Of a stretch of DNA of 64,000 nucleotides, positions 52,085 through 62,792 are shown piece after piece; position 1 is the stretch's first letter; every line of letters begins with the position of its first letter. A model generated the notes under the pieces. The model ran no database searches. It was not told the origin of the DNA and was given only the letters and a program-made list of their open reading frames with translations. The position numbers and the translations under genes are program-made. Origin of the DNA: Gordonia gummivorans (GTDB taxonomy: Bacteria; Actinomycetota; Actinomycetes; Mycobacteriales; Mycobacteriaceae); contig NZ_JAKWBF010000008.1 in the NCBI RefSeq assembly GCF_022513585.1, positions 104,407 to 168,406 on the forward strand, written 5' to 3'.

Positions 52085-52165
52085 TTCCCGCTTCCACGAT
52101 CGCCGACGAGGTCGGCGGGTGGGTCGCTGATCCGACGAGTTGGATGACCAGCCTCTTGACCTGGG
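52085..52165 (-). repeat. Family B tail fragment, extended
   Basis: On the minus strand this reads CCCAGGTCAAGAGGCTGGTC, then CGTCGGATCAGCGACCCACC, then CGCCGACCTCGTCGGCGATC and GTGGAAGCGGGAAG. The first part is the tail of family B, and the last part matches sequence next to family A copy 1 (3878-3905) and near copy 2, linking the two families. Confidence 0.75.
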
Positions 52166-52381
52166 AAAACGCGTCTTCGTTTCTTCGCCGACTTTGGTGA
52201 CGCGGAAGCCCTCAACCCCTCGTAGGGCCTCGCCGACATAGGTGCTCGCATTTCTCCCATCTGCTCGCAATGCATCGTGCACCGATGGCAGACACGCGAG
52301 CAGATCGCGGCAGCAACGCTGGTGGCACGCGCCTGTGCATCGAGGGTCGAGATGGCCGCCGAGACGCAGTGTCGGCGCGGC

Positions 52382-52461
52382 GCGATGTCAGAAACCGCGT
52401 GTCTTCTCAGAAACCCGGTGCGCACCAGCGGTTTCTGGCAACACTGGCGGTTTCTGGCAAC
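52382..52461 (-). repeat. Intergenic repeat family A, copy 2 (inverted)
   Basis: On the minus strand it reads GTTGCCAGAAACCGCCAGTG, TTGCCAGAAACCGCTGGTGC, GGGTTTCTGAGAAGACACGC and GGTTTCTGACATCGC. It matches copies 1 and 3 closely, in the opposite orientation. Confidence 0.87.
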
Positions 52462-52503
52462 AAGGTAGGTCTGCGACGAGGCCGTGTCTTCCCGCGTCCA
52501 CGA

Positions 52504-53505
52504 TCATTCATGTCCGACACCTGCCGAATCGAGCGCCGAGCGGAACTCTTCCGAGGAGTAGAACGGCGCCAACCGTCGTCGCAACACGTCGTCGAGAAGT
52601 CCTCGCTCATCGAGGGTTTCGAGAACCGGCGGTCCGAACCGCAGACCCTCCTCCATGAGATCGTCGCGCCCGATGCCCAATTCGGCGAGCAGGTCGGTCA
52701 GGCTCGTCTCGCCGTATTTGTCGAACACGTGCGCAATCCCCTCGTCCAACAGCGCACGGAAATATGCGGTGTCGCGGAAGGACTTCCAGAATTCGAAGGC
52801 GGCCACCACACCGTCTTCGACGTCGTCGGCGGTGACCAGCTCACGAAACGTTCCCACGGACTCGGTGGCATTGCGACGCCACACCTCGCGGGCGGCGTCC
52901 ACCAGTGCGACGTCACCCTGCGCGGCGCCCAACACGAAATGCATGCCGGCCCTGGTGGCCTGCTCCACCCCACGGTCGACGACGGGCATCGCCGGGGTCA
53001 CCACCCGCGACAGACCACCGCGCAGGAACCCGACCACCCCCGTGCTGCCTCCCGCATCGACCCCCTGGGTGACCGCATCGTCGACCGCGCGCACGACGAC
53101 CTCGACGAAGATGTCTTCGGTCACCGGGTCTGTGAGGATCCGCTGCAGCACGCGCTGAACGACGTCGGGATCGGCGATCGTGACGAGCAGATCATCGAAC
53201 TCGCGGACATCGAGGACCTCGGCGACCGCGACCTCGTCGTTCACCCGATGACGGTACAAGCGCCCAGCGATCTCACCGACGAGTTCGGGGATCGCGCCCT
53301 CGACCGGTAGCTGTACCGCGTACTTGTAGGCAGTGTCCTGAATGCGGGCCGGCGTCACCACCTCACCCAGGGTGAGTTGCCCCGCGTCGGCGAGAAAGTG
53401 GTCGATCTCCTCGGCGACCAGGTCGTCGAACAGATCGCCGTCGCGCAGTTGCCTTTTGGCGAAAGCAATCTGTGCCTCGAGCAGCGCATCCGCGAGTTCG
53501 GTCAT
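52504..53505 (-). CDS. Unknown soluble helical protein
   Basis: A 333-residue protein I do not recognise. It has no signal peptide or transmembrane helix and is acidic, with segments such as ADALLEAQIAFAKRQLRDGD and FDKYGETSLTDLLAELGIGR, and many alternating hydrophobic and Asp/Glu residues that suggest helical repeats. Mycobacterial relatives probably exist but I cannot name them. The ATG at 53505 (MTELADALLEA) is preferred; 38 upstream codons are open but Cys/Gly-rich and unlikely. It is followed by a repeat-rich region and is 35 bp after the next minus-strand gene. Confidence 0.65.
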   Translation of the reverse strand: MTELADALLEAQIAFAKRQLRDGDLFDDLVAEEIDHFLADAGQLTLGEVVTPARIQDTAYKYAVQLPVEGAIPELVGEIAGRLYRHRVNDEVAVAEVLDVREFDDLLVTIADPDVVQRVLQRILTDPVTEDIFVEVVVRAVDDAVTQGVDAGGSTGVVGFLRGGLSRVVTPAMPVVDRGVEQATRAGMHFVLGAAQGDVALVDAAREVWRRNATESVGTFRELVTADDVEDGVVAAFEFWKSFRDTAYFRALLDEGIAHVFDKYGETSLTDLLAELGIGRDDLMEEGLRFGPPVLETLDERGLLDDVLRRRLAPFYSSEEFRSALDSAGVGHE

Positions 53506-53540
53506 GCCACCAGCCTCGCACACATCCGGCGGCCCACAGG

Positions 53541-54143
53541 TCAGCTCAACGCAAACGCCCCACCCGTCGGGCCCGCAGCCCTGGCCGACGAGCGACCACC
53601 GATGTCCCGCCCGATCCACACGCCGGGAGTCAGCTGACGGTATTCGTGCAGGCTGATCGGCACGCCTCCGAAATCAGCTCGGAAGTCTGCGGCAAACACA
53701 GGTTTACGGTCGATCTTGGAGACGGTTCGAACGAGGGCACCCCCGGCGTCGCGGCCCCACAGATAATCCTTGTAGACCCATGGGCCCCCGTTGGGCCCCG
53801 TGGTGAATGTCAGCGTCTTGCCCAGGAGGTTCTGCGTGCGGGAACCGGCGCGCGCAGCGTCATAGGGCACCGCCTTGCCGTTTACCTGGAAAACCGGCAG
53901 CAACGCGATGGACAACGTGCCCTTCGGCGCCTCGCCGAGTGGTGCGGAAAGAAGCAGACTCAGGATCTGTTGGCTGGTACAGCGATTGAGCAACGCATCG
54001 ACGGTGGCTGCCTTGTCATCGGCTCGCACGACGCAATCCCGACCGATCGATGACGGCGTCGCATGAGCCGTCGATGGCGCCGTGAGACCGACGACACTGC
54101 TCACGATCGCCGTCACCATCATCCCGAGCTTTCTGAGTCTCAT
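53541..54143 (-). CDS. Secreted protein of unknown function
   Basis: A 200-residue protein with a signal peptide (MRLRKLGMMVTAIVSSVVGL, cleavage near AHA). The mature part has GPNGGPWVYKDYLWGRDAGG and cysteines near residues 37 and 55 that could form a disulfide. No family is recognised. It follows the DUF4185 gene on the same strand after 117 bp and could share its envelope role, but this is inference. Four extra codons upstream are open, including another possible start. Confidence 0.6.
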   Translation of the reverse strand: MRLRKLGMMVTAIVSSVVGLTAPSTAHATPSSIGRDCVVRADDKAATVDALLNRCTSQQILSLLLSAPLGEAPKGTLSIALLPVFQVNGKAVPYDAARAGSRTQNLLGKTLTFTTGPNGGPWVYKDYLWGRDAGGALVRTVSKIDRKPVFAADFRADFGGVPISLHEYRQLTPGVWIGRDIGGRSSARAAGPTGGAFALS

Positions 54144-54260
54144 ACCCGCAGTCAACGCGCTGGAGCGGCATCCGACAACTCAGATCGCTGAATCATCGCC
54201 TTGACGAAACAAATTGAGCATCAACAACTTCAGCGATGCGGTCCCGGTTCGCCGCCCACG

Positions 54261-55610
54261 TCAACGAACGCGGCTCAGATCCGTACGTAGGAGCATCACG
54301 TTGTAGTCGCTCCATCGCGACGCGTTGAAGTACAGCTCGGGCCCAGTCCCCTTCAGCGCGGGCGATTGCGGCAGCATCATCGGCGCGTACAGCACGATCC
54401 GGCCGGACGGCACGAGTGTCTTTCGCGCACTCCACGGCCCTTGCGGGTGGTCGGCGGTGCGCAGCGTGATCTCGTTGTCGCCGTCGAGCATCACGTACTT
54501 CTTGAGGTACGGGCTCCACGACACGGACAACTCGGTCACCGGGGCGGGAATGACGACCGCCTCGCCCATGGCGTTCAGATCGCCGATCCACGTCGTGCCG
54601 TTCCAATACTGATACCGGTCGAGGGCCGCGATGTCCTCGGGTTTGAATCTGGCCAGGAAGGCTGCGCCGAATCGTCCGTTCGGCGTGCCGAATTGGTAGA
54701 TGTAGTCCTTCTCGTCGGCGTTGTCGGGACGGCCGCGGGTGTAGGCGTTCTGCTGGAACTTGCCGTTGTTGACGGCCACGTCCGGAAACGGCGGCGACGG
54801 TAGATCAAGGGTCACCGGCGCGTTGACCCGGATGGTGTCACCGGCGTTTTCCCAGGTCTGTCCGTTGTTGTCGGAGTAGGCGATCTGGGAGAAGTTGGTG
54901 ACCCAGTTCCCGGCACTCCCCCACGAGCGGACCGACATGTAGTTGATGTACTGCCGGAAACCACCGCCGGGTCGAGGAAGTGAGATCGCGGCGGTCGGGA
55001 TCTTGGTGACCTCGATGTAGTCGACACCGAGCGCGGGAATCAGTTCCTGGGCGAAGTTCGGTTGGCCGGCGGCGATGACCGTACCCGAGTTCTGATCCCC
55101 CGCAACACCGTTCGGCACGGTGATCCCGTCGATCATCCGCGTGTCGTTGGTTCGGAGCAGTACGTTGTGCCGCCACTGTTGCCCGGTGGCGTTGCAGTTG
55201 CCGAAGGTGTCGCCGAAGGCCATCAGGGTCTGGCCGGACCCGTTGTCCCAGCTGATCCCGAGATCTGTTCCGGAGATGGCGAATCGGCTGTAGGTCCGGT
55301 TGATGCTGAGCGGCCCTGTCAACCACGCGACGGTGCGCGTGCTGGCACTGATGAATGGCGGCAGCGGACCCTGGGGTCCGATGTTGGGGACGTTGGAGCT
55401 GCCCAGCCCACTCGAACCGGCAGAACCGCTGGAACCCAGGGACCCGGTCGACGAGCCACTCGACCCCAGTTGACTGGAACCGAATCCGCCGTTGCCGCAC
55501 GGCGACGCGAGGGCCGGAGCGACCGAATGAGTGGTGGCCAGAGCCGAGGCGGTGAGGGCAAGAGCACCGACGAGCGCGACGCGTGCAGTCCTGACGAGAA
55601 TTCTGCGCAC
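54261..55610 (-). CDS. Secreted DUF4185 protein, candidate endo-D-arabinanase (GH183-like)
   Basis: A 449-residue exported protein. A signal peptide (VALVGALALTASALATTHSV) is followed by a Ser-Gly-Leu low-complexity linker (GSSQLGSSGSSTGSLGSSGS) and then the DUF4185 beta-propeller-like domain, with GTDLGISWDNGSGQTLMAFG, GDTFGNCNATGQQWRHNVLL, YMSVRSWGSAGNW and ELYFNASRWSDYNVMLLRTD. Members of the DUF4185/GH183 family have been shown to cleave the D-arabinan of mycobacterial arabinogalactan. If active, this enzyme would remodel the producer's own cell wall. The start is a GTG. Sequence alone does not prove catalysis. Confidence 0.75.
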   Translation of the reverse strand: MRRILVRTARVALVGALALTASALATTHSVAPALASPCGNGGFGSSQLGSSGSSTGSLGSSGSAGSSGLGSSNVPNIGPQGPLPPFISASTRTVAWLTGPLSINRTYSRFAISGTDLGISWDNGSGQTLMAFGDTFGNCNATGQQWRHNVLLRTNDTRMIDGITVPNGVAGDQNSGTVIAAGQPNFAQELIPALGVDYIEVTKIPTAAISLPRPGGGFRQYINYMSVRSWGSAGNWVTNFSQIAYSDNNGQTWENAGDTIRVNAPVTLDLPSPPFPDVAVNNGKFQQNAYTRGRPDNADEKDYIYQFGTPNGRFGAAFLARFKPEDIAALDRYQYWNGTTWIGDLNAMGEAVVIPAPVTELSVSWSPYLKKYVMLDGDNEITLRTADHPQGPWSARKTLVPSGRIVLYAPMMLPQSPALKGTGPELYFNASRWSDYNVMLLRTDLSRVR

Positions 55611-55756
55611 TACCCGACCTCCGCGCGTGACTGGTGTTGCTGGTGTGACTAGTGAGGCTATTGTGACGATCCATCATCACCAGCGAGGCATCACAAGGTC
55701 ACGATCCGGTACCACCCAGATGGAATGCGTCGCACCGATCGTCGGTTGTAGGCGGC

Positions 55757-56725
55757 ATGAGAGCCGTCGTCGTCACCCAGCCAGGCCCACCGGACGTCCT
55801 TCAGATCCGCGACGTGCCGACCCCGAAGCCCACGCCCGGCCAGGTCCTCATCAGTGTCGAGGCATTCGGACTCAACCGGTCCGAACTCCACTCCCGACGC
55901 GGAGTGGCCGACAACGGCACTTTCCCCCGGATCCCCGGCATCGAGGCGACCGGAGTGGTGGCGGACTGCCCCGGTGGCGAATTCGAGGTCGGCACTCAGG
56001 TGGTCACCTTGATGGGCGGGATGGGACGCGAGTTCGACGGCGGGTACGCGGAGTACACGTGTGTGCCCGCGTCCAACGTCATCGCCTTTGACAGCGATCT
56101 ACCCTGGGCCACCCTCGGCGCCATTCCTGAGATGCTTCAGACCGCCTACGGATCGCTGACCACCGGGGTCGACGGCCACAAGGGTCAAACCCTGCTGATC
56201 CGCGGCGGAACATCGTCGATCGGTTTGGCGCTGGCGGTTCTCGCCCGACGACGCGACATGCGCGTCATCTCCACCACTCGGCAGGAGTCGCGCCGAGAGT
56301 TTCTCGAGCAGTATGCCGATCACGTCGTCATCGACGACGGCGACATCGCCGACAAGGTACGAGCGCTCACCGATGGCGGCGTGGACGGAGCCGTGGAGTT
56401 GGTGGGCGCCAACACCCTTCGCGACACCTTGCGTGCGACGCGGACCCACGGGGTCGTCTGCTTCACCGGCATGCTGTCCGACCAGTGGACGATCCCCGAT
56501 TTCTACCCGATGGACTACTTACCGAACGGCGTACGTCTGACGGCATACGGCGGGTCGGCCACCGATCTCCCGCCGGCCGTCCTCCAGGACTTCATCGACG
56601 ACGTCGCAACGGGCACGATCAGCGTTCCGGTCGCGAAGACCTACCGGCTCGATGAGATCGTCGAAGCGCACACCGACATGGAGAACGGCGCGCTCACGGG
56701 TAAGGGTGTGGTCCTGACCCGCTGA
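55757..56725 (+). CDS. MDR-family zinc-independent alcohol dehydrogenase/quinone oxidoreductase
   Basis: A 322-residue medium-chain reductase with VTQPGPPDVLQIRDVPTPKP at the N-terminus, VEAFGLNRSELHSRRG, and an NADPH-binding loop RGGTSSIGLALAVLA. Catalytic zinc cysteines are absent, which points to the quinone oxidoreductase branch. Reduction of quinones or enals is likely. It is divergent from the DUF4185 gene and convergent with the LLM gene (6 bp gap). Confidence 0.85.
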   Translation: MRAVVVTQPGPPDVLQIRDVPTPKPTPGQVLISVEAFGLNRSELHSRRGVADNGTFPRIPGIEATGVVADCPGGEFEVGTQVVTLMGGMGREFDGGYAEYTCVPASNVIAFDSDLPWATLGAIPEMLQTAYGSLTTGVDGHKGQTLLIRGGTSSIGLALAVLARRRDMRVISTTRQESRREFLEQYADHVVIDDGDIADKVRALTDGGVDGAVELVGANTLRDTLRATRTHGVVCFTGMLSDQWTIPDFYPMDYLPNGVRLTAYGGSATDLPPAVLQDFIDDVATGTISVPVAKTYRLDEIVEAHTDMENGALTGKGVVLTR

Positions 56726-56731
56726 TCGCCG

Positions 56732-57751
56732 TCAGCCCGGCGACCACCCGAGCGCGGGACCGAGATGGCGGGCCATGTCGGTCACGATCTGTTCGTAGTC
56801 CGCGGCGTCGAACGAGAACGGCAAGGCGAACGCGACCTCGGATGCACGCTGAAATCCCGCGTGCGACCGAAGCTGTTCGGCCAGTTCGTCAGACGGCCCG
56901 ACATAATCCGGCGAGAACATCATGCCGCGCGGACCCTGTGGCCCGGCCGTTCGCGGGAGCCGTGATGCGCGGTAGTCCTCATACCGACGGATCTGCTCAG
57001 GTGTCGCGGAATCGGTGGGAATGACGACAAGCCCCTGCGATACCCGAGCCCGCGTCGGATCGCGATGGTGCGCGAGGTAGGCGTCGATGTGTTCACCCTG
57101 GATCGTCGCGAAGTCCCGAGAATCGGTTCCCTCGATCGACACCACCGACGATGTCAGATAATTGAGTCCCTGCTCCCCCGCCCACTGCGCCGACGCCAGG
57201 CCGCCGCCGTACCAGACACGATCGGCAAGACCCGGCGAATGCGGCTGGATGCGTGTCGAATAGGTCTCGATCCCGACGGTGCCCTCGAAGGAACTGACCG
57301 GCTCGCCGCGAAGGCCGGACAACAGTCGCTGCACACGATCCTTGGAAAAGTCCTCGATGTCGTGGGTATCGGGATAGAGCGAGGTCTTGTAGTCGTCGTA
57401 GCGCATCGGAGTACCCACGGAGACACCGGGATTGAGGCGTCCCTCAGACAACAGGTCGACTGTCGCGAGATCTTCGGCGAGTCGAAACGGATTCTCCAGC
57501 CCGAGCGGTATCACAGCCGTACCGAGTTCGATTCGGCTCGTGCGCATCGCGGCCGCCGCCAGCACGGCGACCGGCGAGGAGATCCCGAACTGCAGGTGCC
57601 GGTGACGAACCCACACGCTGTCGAATCCGAGGTCCTCGGCCATCTCGATCATCCGCAGGGTCTCCAGATGTCCCGCGCGCGGATCGTGCTCGTCGAATCG
57701 GCCGATGGTGAGAAAACCCATCTTCTCCAGTGGCCGGTTGTCGCCAGTCAT
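56732..57751 (-). CDS. LLM-class flavin-dependent oxidoreductase
   Basis: A 339-residue luciferase-like TIM-barrel protein with GFLTIGRFDEHDPRAGHLET, MAEDLGFDSVWVRHRHLQFG and ELGTAVIPLGLENPFRLAED, features of bacterial luciferase-type monooxygenases and F420-dependent relatives. The cofactor (FMN or F420) cannot be settled from sequence. It lies 18 bp downstream of an alpha/beta-hydrolase-fold gene on the same strand, and both are probably controlled by the divergent TetR regulator. Confidence 0.86.
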   Translation of the reverse strand: MTGDNRPLEKMGFLTIGRFDEHDPRAGHLETLRMIEMAEDLGFDSVWVRHRHLQFGISSPVAVLAAAAMRTSRIELGTAVIPLGLENPFRLAEDLATVDLLSEGRLNPGVSVGTPMRYDDYKTSLYPDTHDIEDFSKDRVQRLLSGLRGEPVSSFEGTVGIETYSTRIQPHSPGLADRVWYGGGLASAQWAGEQGLNYLTSSVVSIEGTDSRDFATIQGEHIDAYLAHHRDPTRARVSQGLVVIPTDSATPEQIRRYEDYRASRLPRTAGPQGPRGMMFSPDYVGPSDELAEQLRSHAGFQRASEVAFALPFSFDAADYEQIVTDMARHLGPALGWSPG

Positions 57752-57769
57752 GCTGACATCTTGACCGAT

Positions 57770-58597
57770 TCAGCCGCGATCGTTCACCCGAGCCTGCGCC
57801 CAGAACTCGACAATCGCCTCCGCCGTGGCAGTCGGCTGCTCGACGGCGGGCAGGATGCGCGCGCCGGTGATCTCGACGACGCGAGCATCGGCCATCTCGG
57901 CTGCGATGGGCGCGGCCTGTTCCGTAGTCCACTCACCCCGATCGTCGGTCGTGATCAGCAGCACCGGGCAGGTGATGCGGCGTGTCGCCCAGGCCAAGTC
58001 GGTGCGACGCAGGATTGCGGTGTGCACCGCCGGCAGCAATGCCCGACCTGAGCATCGCAGTGAGTCGTCGAGCATCGAGACCGCACCCGGATCGTGGGCG
58101 CGGGTCTCATCGGTGAACATCGCTTCGACGATCGCAGCGCGAACGGGTCCCCGAGGTCCGAGGATTCGGTAGAGCGGCAACAGCAGCGAGATCTGTCTGC
58201 GCATGGCCGCGTCGATCGGAAACGTCGGCGCACTCATCGCGACCAGACTCGCAATACGATCGGGCCGTCGCGCCGCGAGTTCCATGCCGACGTGCCCGCC
58301 CCACGCGTTTCCGACCCAGTCGACCTGGGCACCCTGCTCGCGTGTACAGATCGCGTCGACGATGGTGGCGGCAGCTCGAGCACAAGCGGCGATGTCGGCG
58401 GGCGACGTCATGTGCTCGCTGCGCCCCATCGAAGGGCCGTCGATCAGGTACAACGTCCGCCCGGCGAGCAACGGAACCAGGCGATCCCAACTTCGTGAAT
58501 CGACAAACATGCTGTGCCACAGAACAACCGGCGGACCTGAGCCGACCACGAAGACGTGTAGCCGCCCTACTTCGGTGTCGATCTGCAGCTCATCCAT
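57770..58597 (-). CDS. Alpha/beta-hydrolase-fold protein lacking catalytic Ser and His
   Basis: A 275-residue alpha/beta-hydrolase fold with a normal layout: PPVVLWHSMFVDSRSW (oxyanion region), LIDGPSMGRSE, and a nucleophile elbow at residues 96-101 reading GNAWGG. The serine of G-x-S-x-G is replaced by Ala98. Near the C-terminus the expected catalytic-His motif reads GARILPAVEQP (residues 245-255) with no histidine. The acid position near TTDDRGEW is retained. It may be a binding or regulatory pseudoenzyme. It is divergent from the TetR gene. Confidence 0.78.
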   Translation of the reverse strand: MDELQIDTEVGRLHVFVVGSGPPVVLWHSMFVDSRSWDRLVPLLAGRTLYLIDGPSMGRSEHMTSPADIAACARAAATIVDAICTREQGAQVDWVGNAWGGHVGMELAARRPDRIASLVAMSAPTFPIDAAMRRQISLLLPLYRILGPRGPVRAAIVEAMFTDETRAHDPGAVSMLDDSLRCSGRALLPAVHTAILRRTDLAWATRRITCPVLLITTDDRGEWTTEQAAPIAAEMADARVVEITGARILPAVEQPTATAEAIVEFWAQARVNDRG

Positions 58598-58613
58598 CGT
58601 TTGCTCCTACGCG

Positions 58614-58661
58614 TTCCATTATTGACATTACACAGAGTAATCCCAATTTCGGTGAATGGAA
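58614..58661. promoter_or_regulatory. Candidate TetR operator and promoter
   Basis: Between the divergent hydrolase-fold and TetR genes lies a 15-bp palindrome ATTACACAGAGTAAT (58627-58641), flanked by outer arms TTCCATT (58614-58620) and AATGGAA (58655-58661). TTGACA at 58622-58627 overlaps the palindrome and could be a -35 box. This arrangement fits autoregulation and repression of the hydrolase-LLM pair. Confidence 0.65.
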
Positions 58662-58687
58662 AGAGCCGCAAGCCATAGACTCGATGC

Positions 58688-59320
58688 GTGGCTCGGACCT
58701 ACACGTCGACGGTGCGCAACGAGCGCGCCGCCGCCAACCGGAGCGCGGTGATCACCGCTGCAACGAGGATGTTCTGTGACGACGGATGGACGTCGACCAC
58801 CATGGCCGGGGTCGCGGCAACCTCGGGACTCACCCGGCAGACCGTGTATCAGCAGTTCGACGGCAAGTTGGCGCTCCTCGATGCGTGCATCGACAACGCG
58901 CTCTCGGAGGGCCGGGACATCCCGGTGCGAGAAATGGCCACCTACCAAACGATGGGCACCGGCTCACTCGACGACAGGGTCGATGCCGCAGCGAGTTGGC
59001 TGCGCGCCGCACACGAACGATCGGCCCGCATTCAGAACGTTCTCGACCAGGCCGCCGTCACCGATGCCGACGCGGCAAGTCGACTGCACGTACGGGAACA
59101 ACGCCGACGTGACGAGGTCGCCTTCGCCGTCGGCCTCGTCGCCGGAGGCCTCACGCCGGCCATCCCCATCGACGACGCAATCGTGGATTCGGTGTGGCTC
59201 TTGGCCTCTCGACGCCAGTGGCTGATGCTCCTCGACGAGCGCGGCTGGTCTGCAGATCAATGGGAGCAGTGGTTCGCCCTGCATACCCGCGCGACCCTGA
59301 CGCTGCGACCTCAGTCCTGA
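58688..59320 (+). CDS. TetR-family transcriptional regulator
   Basis: A 210-residue repressor with an N-terminal HTH (STTMAGVAATSGLTRQTVYQ) and a helical ligand-binding domain. It is divergent from the hydrolase-LLM pair, with a candidate palindromic operator between them. The MFS exporter gene lies downstream on the same strand after 123 bp, so it may also be controlled. The start is a GTG (VARTYTSTVRNERAA). The ligand is unknown. Confidence 0.85.
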   Translation: MARTYTSTVRNERAAANRSAVITAATRMFCDDGWTSTTMAGVAATSGLTRQTVYQQFDGKLALLDACIDNALSEGRDIPVREMATYQTMGTGSLDDRVDAAASWLRAAHERSARIQNVLDQAAVTDADAASRLHVREQRRRDEVAFAVGLVAGGLTPAIPIDDAIVDSVWLLASRRQWLMLLDERGWSADQWEQWFALHTRATLTLRPQS

Positions 59321-61421
<2,101 letters not shown>

Positions 61422-61425
<4 letters not shown>

Positions 61426-62282
61426 TGCTTGCTGACACGGGTGACGTACTTGCCGTCCGCGATGTCGTCAACGATCTGGCGTGGCTTACCGGTCAGCTGC
61501 GACGTCGACCTCGCGACGTCGTATCCGATGACGAGCAGGCAGGTCTTGGCGGTCGCTGCGATGATCGCCGCGTCCTGGCGGGTGCTGTAACCGTGGTCAT
61601 CCGAGGTGATCGGTGACTTCGACTTCTTCCATCCGGCACCTGCGGTGGGCGCCGCCTCGAATTTTCCGCCGTAGCCCGCGCAATTCTTCACTGCGATGGA
61701 CACGGCTTCGGCGGCGTCGATGTCGACAACGTCACCACGCCTGATCTTCACGAAGAGATCCTGCAGTTCGGCGTTGGTGTGCGTCTCCGACCTCCGCACG
61801 AACGTGACGATCGACGAATCGCCGGGCGTCTCCTGAAGCTTCCACCCCTTGGGCGCCCGGAGGGTGACGTCCAACGAGTCGCTCGCGTCACTGTCGGTCA
61901 GAGTGACCGTGGTGGTCGAGCCCGCATCGTCGTCGCCACCAGGCCAGAACACGATGGACAGGGTGACCACGAGCGCCACCGCGATCACGACGGCACCAAC
62001 CGCGATGCCGATCACCTTGCCCGACCCGGACGAGGGCGGTTGACCACCGAACTGGGGACCACCGAACTGGGGCTGACCGTGGAACTGCTGAGGCTGGGCC
62101 ATCATCTGCGGCGCGCCATAGAACTGCTGAGGTCGGGCCAATTGGGGTGACTGACCCTGAATGGGTGGCGGACCCTGAGGCGCACCCCAGGCTGGGGGCG
62201 CGTAGTGGGCGGTCGGTTGACCTCGATGGGGCTGTCCCGACCATCCACCATGCGGCGATCCGCCCATTCCTGGCTGTGTCAT
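61422..62282 (-). CDS. Proline/glutamine-rich single-pass membrane protein
   Basis: A 286-residue protein with a Pro/Gly/Gln-rich cytoplasmic N-terminus (for example PPPIQGQSPQLARPQQFYGA), one transmembrane helix at about residues 88-110 and an extracytoplasmic domain of about 175 residues. The outer part has DVTLRAPKGWKLQETPGDSS and cysteines near residues 204 and 253. This layout is common in actinobacterial envelope proteins; no function is known. The ATG at 62282 (MTQPGMGGSPHGG) is preferred. Its end overlaps the MFS stop by 4 bp. Confidence 0.7.
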
Positions 62283-62415
62283 GAATGCCCCGTCCCCTGC
62301 CGAAACTGTTCTCTTGCTCCCGAAACGTATCGTCCGATGGGCCGCCGCGCCCATTCACCCCCACGGCAGCGCGACAAGGCGGCCGATCGATCCAACGACG
62401 CCACCGAGTTCCTAA

Positions 62416-62455
62416 ATACTTTGCCTAAAGGTTAAGTATGTGAGATACTTTGCCT
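62416..62455 (+). promoter_or_regulatory. Candidate ArsR-type operator abutting the start codon
   Basis: ATACTTTGCCT occurs at 62416-62426 and again at 62445-62455, with the near-inverted AGGTTAAGTAT between them at 62429-62439. The last copy ends one base before the GTG start at 62457, leaving no room for a Shine-Dalgarno, which suggests a leaderless message repressed by its own product. Confidence 0.65.
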
Positions 62456-62456
62456 T

Positions 62457-62792
62457 GTGGAAAAGTATTCGGATGCGCTGGACGAGGTCTTCATCGCGCT
62501 CGCCGAGCCGACACGGCGCCAAGTGATCCGCCGGCTGGGCCAGGGGCCGGCCAGCGTCGGCGAACTGGCACGCCCTTTCGCCATGACGCTTCCGTCCTTC
62601 ATGAAGCACGTCCGAACCCTGGAATCGAGCGGATTGATCCACACCACCAAGAACGGCCGCGTGCGGACCTGCGCACTCAACCGCGAACGTCTCGCCCTGA
62701 TCGACGACTGGCTCGCCGGCGAACGTCGCATCTGGGAAGACCGCACCGACCGGCTGGAGCAATTCGTCACCAACCCGAAGGAGAACTCATGA
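62457..62792 (+). CDS. ArsR-family HTH regulator
   Basis: A 111-residue winged-helix repressor with FIALAEPTRRQVIRRLGQGP and VGELARPFAMTLPSFMKHVR. It lacks the cysteine cluster of metal-sensing ArsR proteins, so it probably belongs to the group paired with AHSA1/START-domain genes. The GTG start (VEKYSDALDEVF) directly follows repeated half-sites. Its stop overlaps the ATG of the next gene (ATGA). Confidence 0.85.
   Translation: MEKYSDALDEVFIALAEPTRRQVIRRLGQGPASVGELARPFAMTLPSFMKHVRTLESSGLIHTTKNGRVRTCALNRERLALIDDWLAGERRIWEDRTDRLEQFVTNPKENS

Larger units (their letters stand above)
51761..52503. other. Repeat-rich 743-bp convergent intergenic region
   Basis: No gene is supported here. On the minus strand it holds a family A element (52382-52461), a free-standing B-tail fragment (52085-52165) and a full family B element (51758-51930). 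The intervening stretches (about 51935-52080 and 52170-52380) show no recognisable feature. Open frames through the region encode repeat-derived sequence with no domain. Confidence 0.7.

Noticed and set aside
51721..52425. Open frame sharing peptide-like sequence with a frame at 3851-4360
   Set aside because: The similarity comes only from repeat family B DNA; neither frame has a start context or domain.
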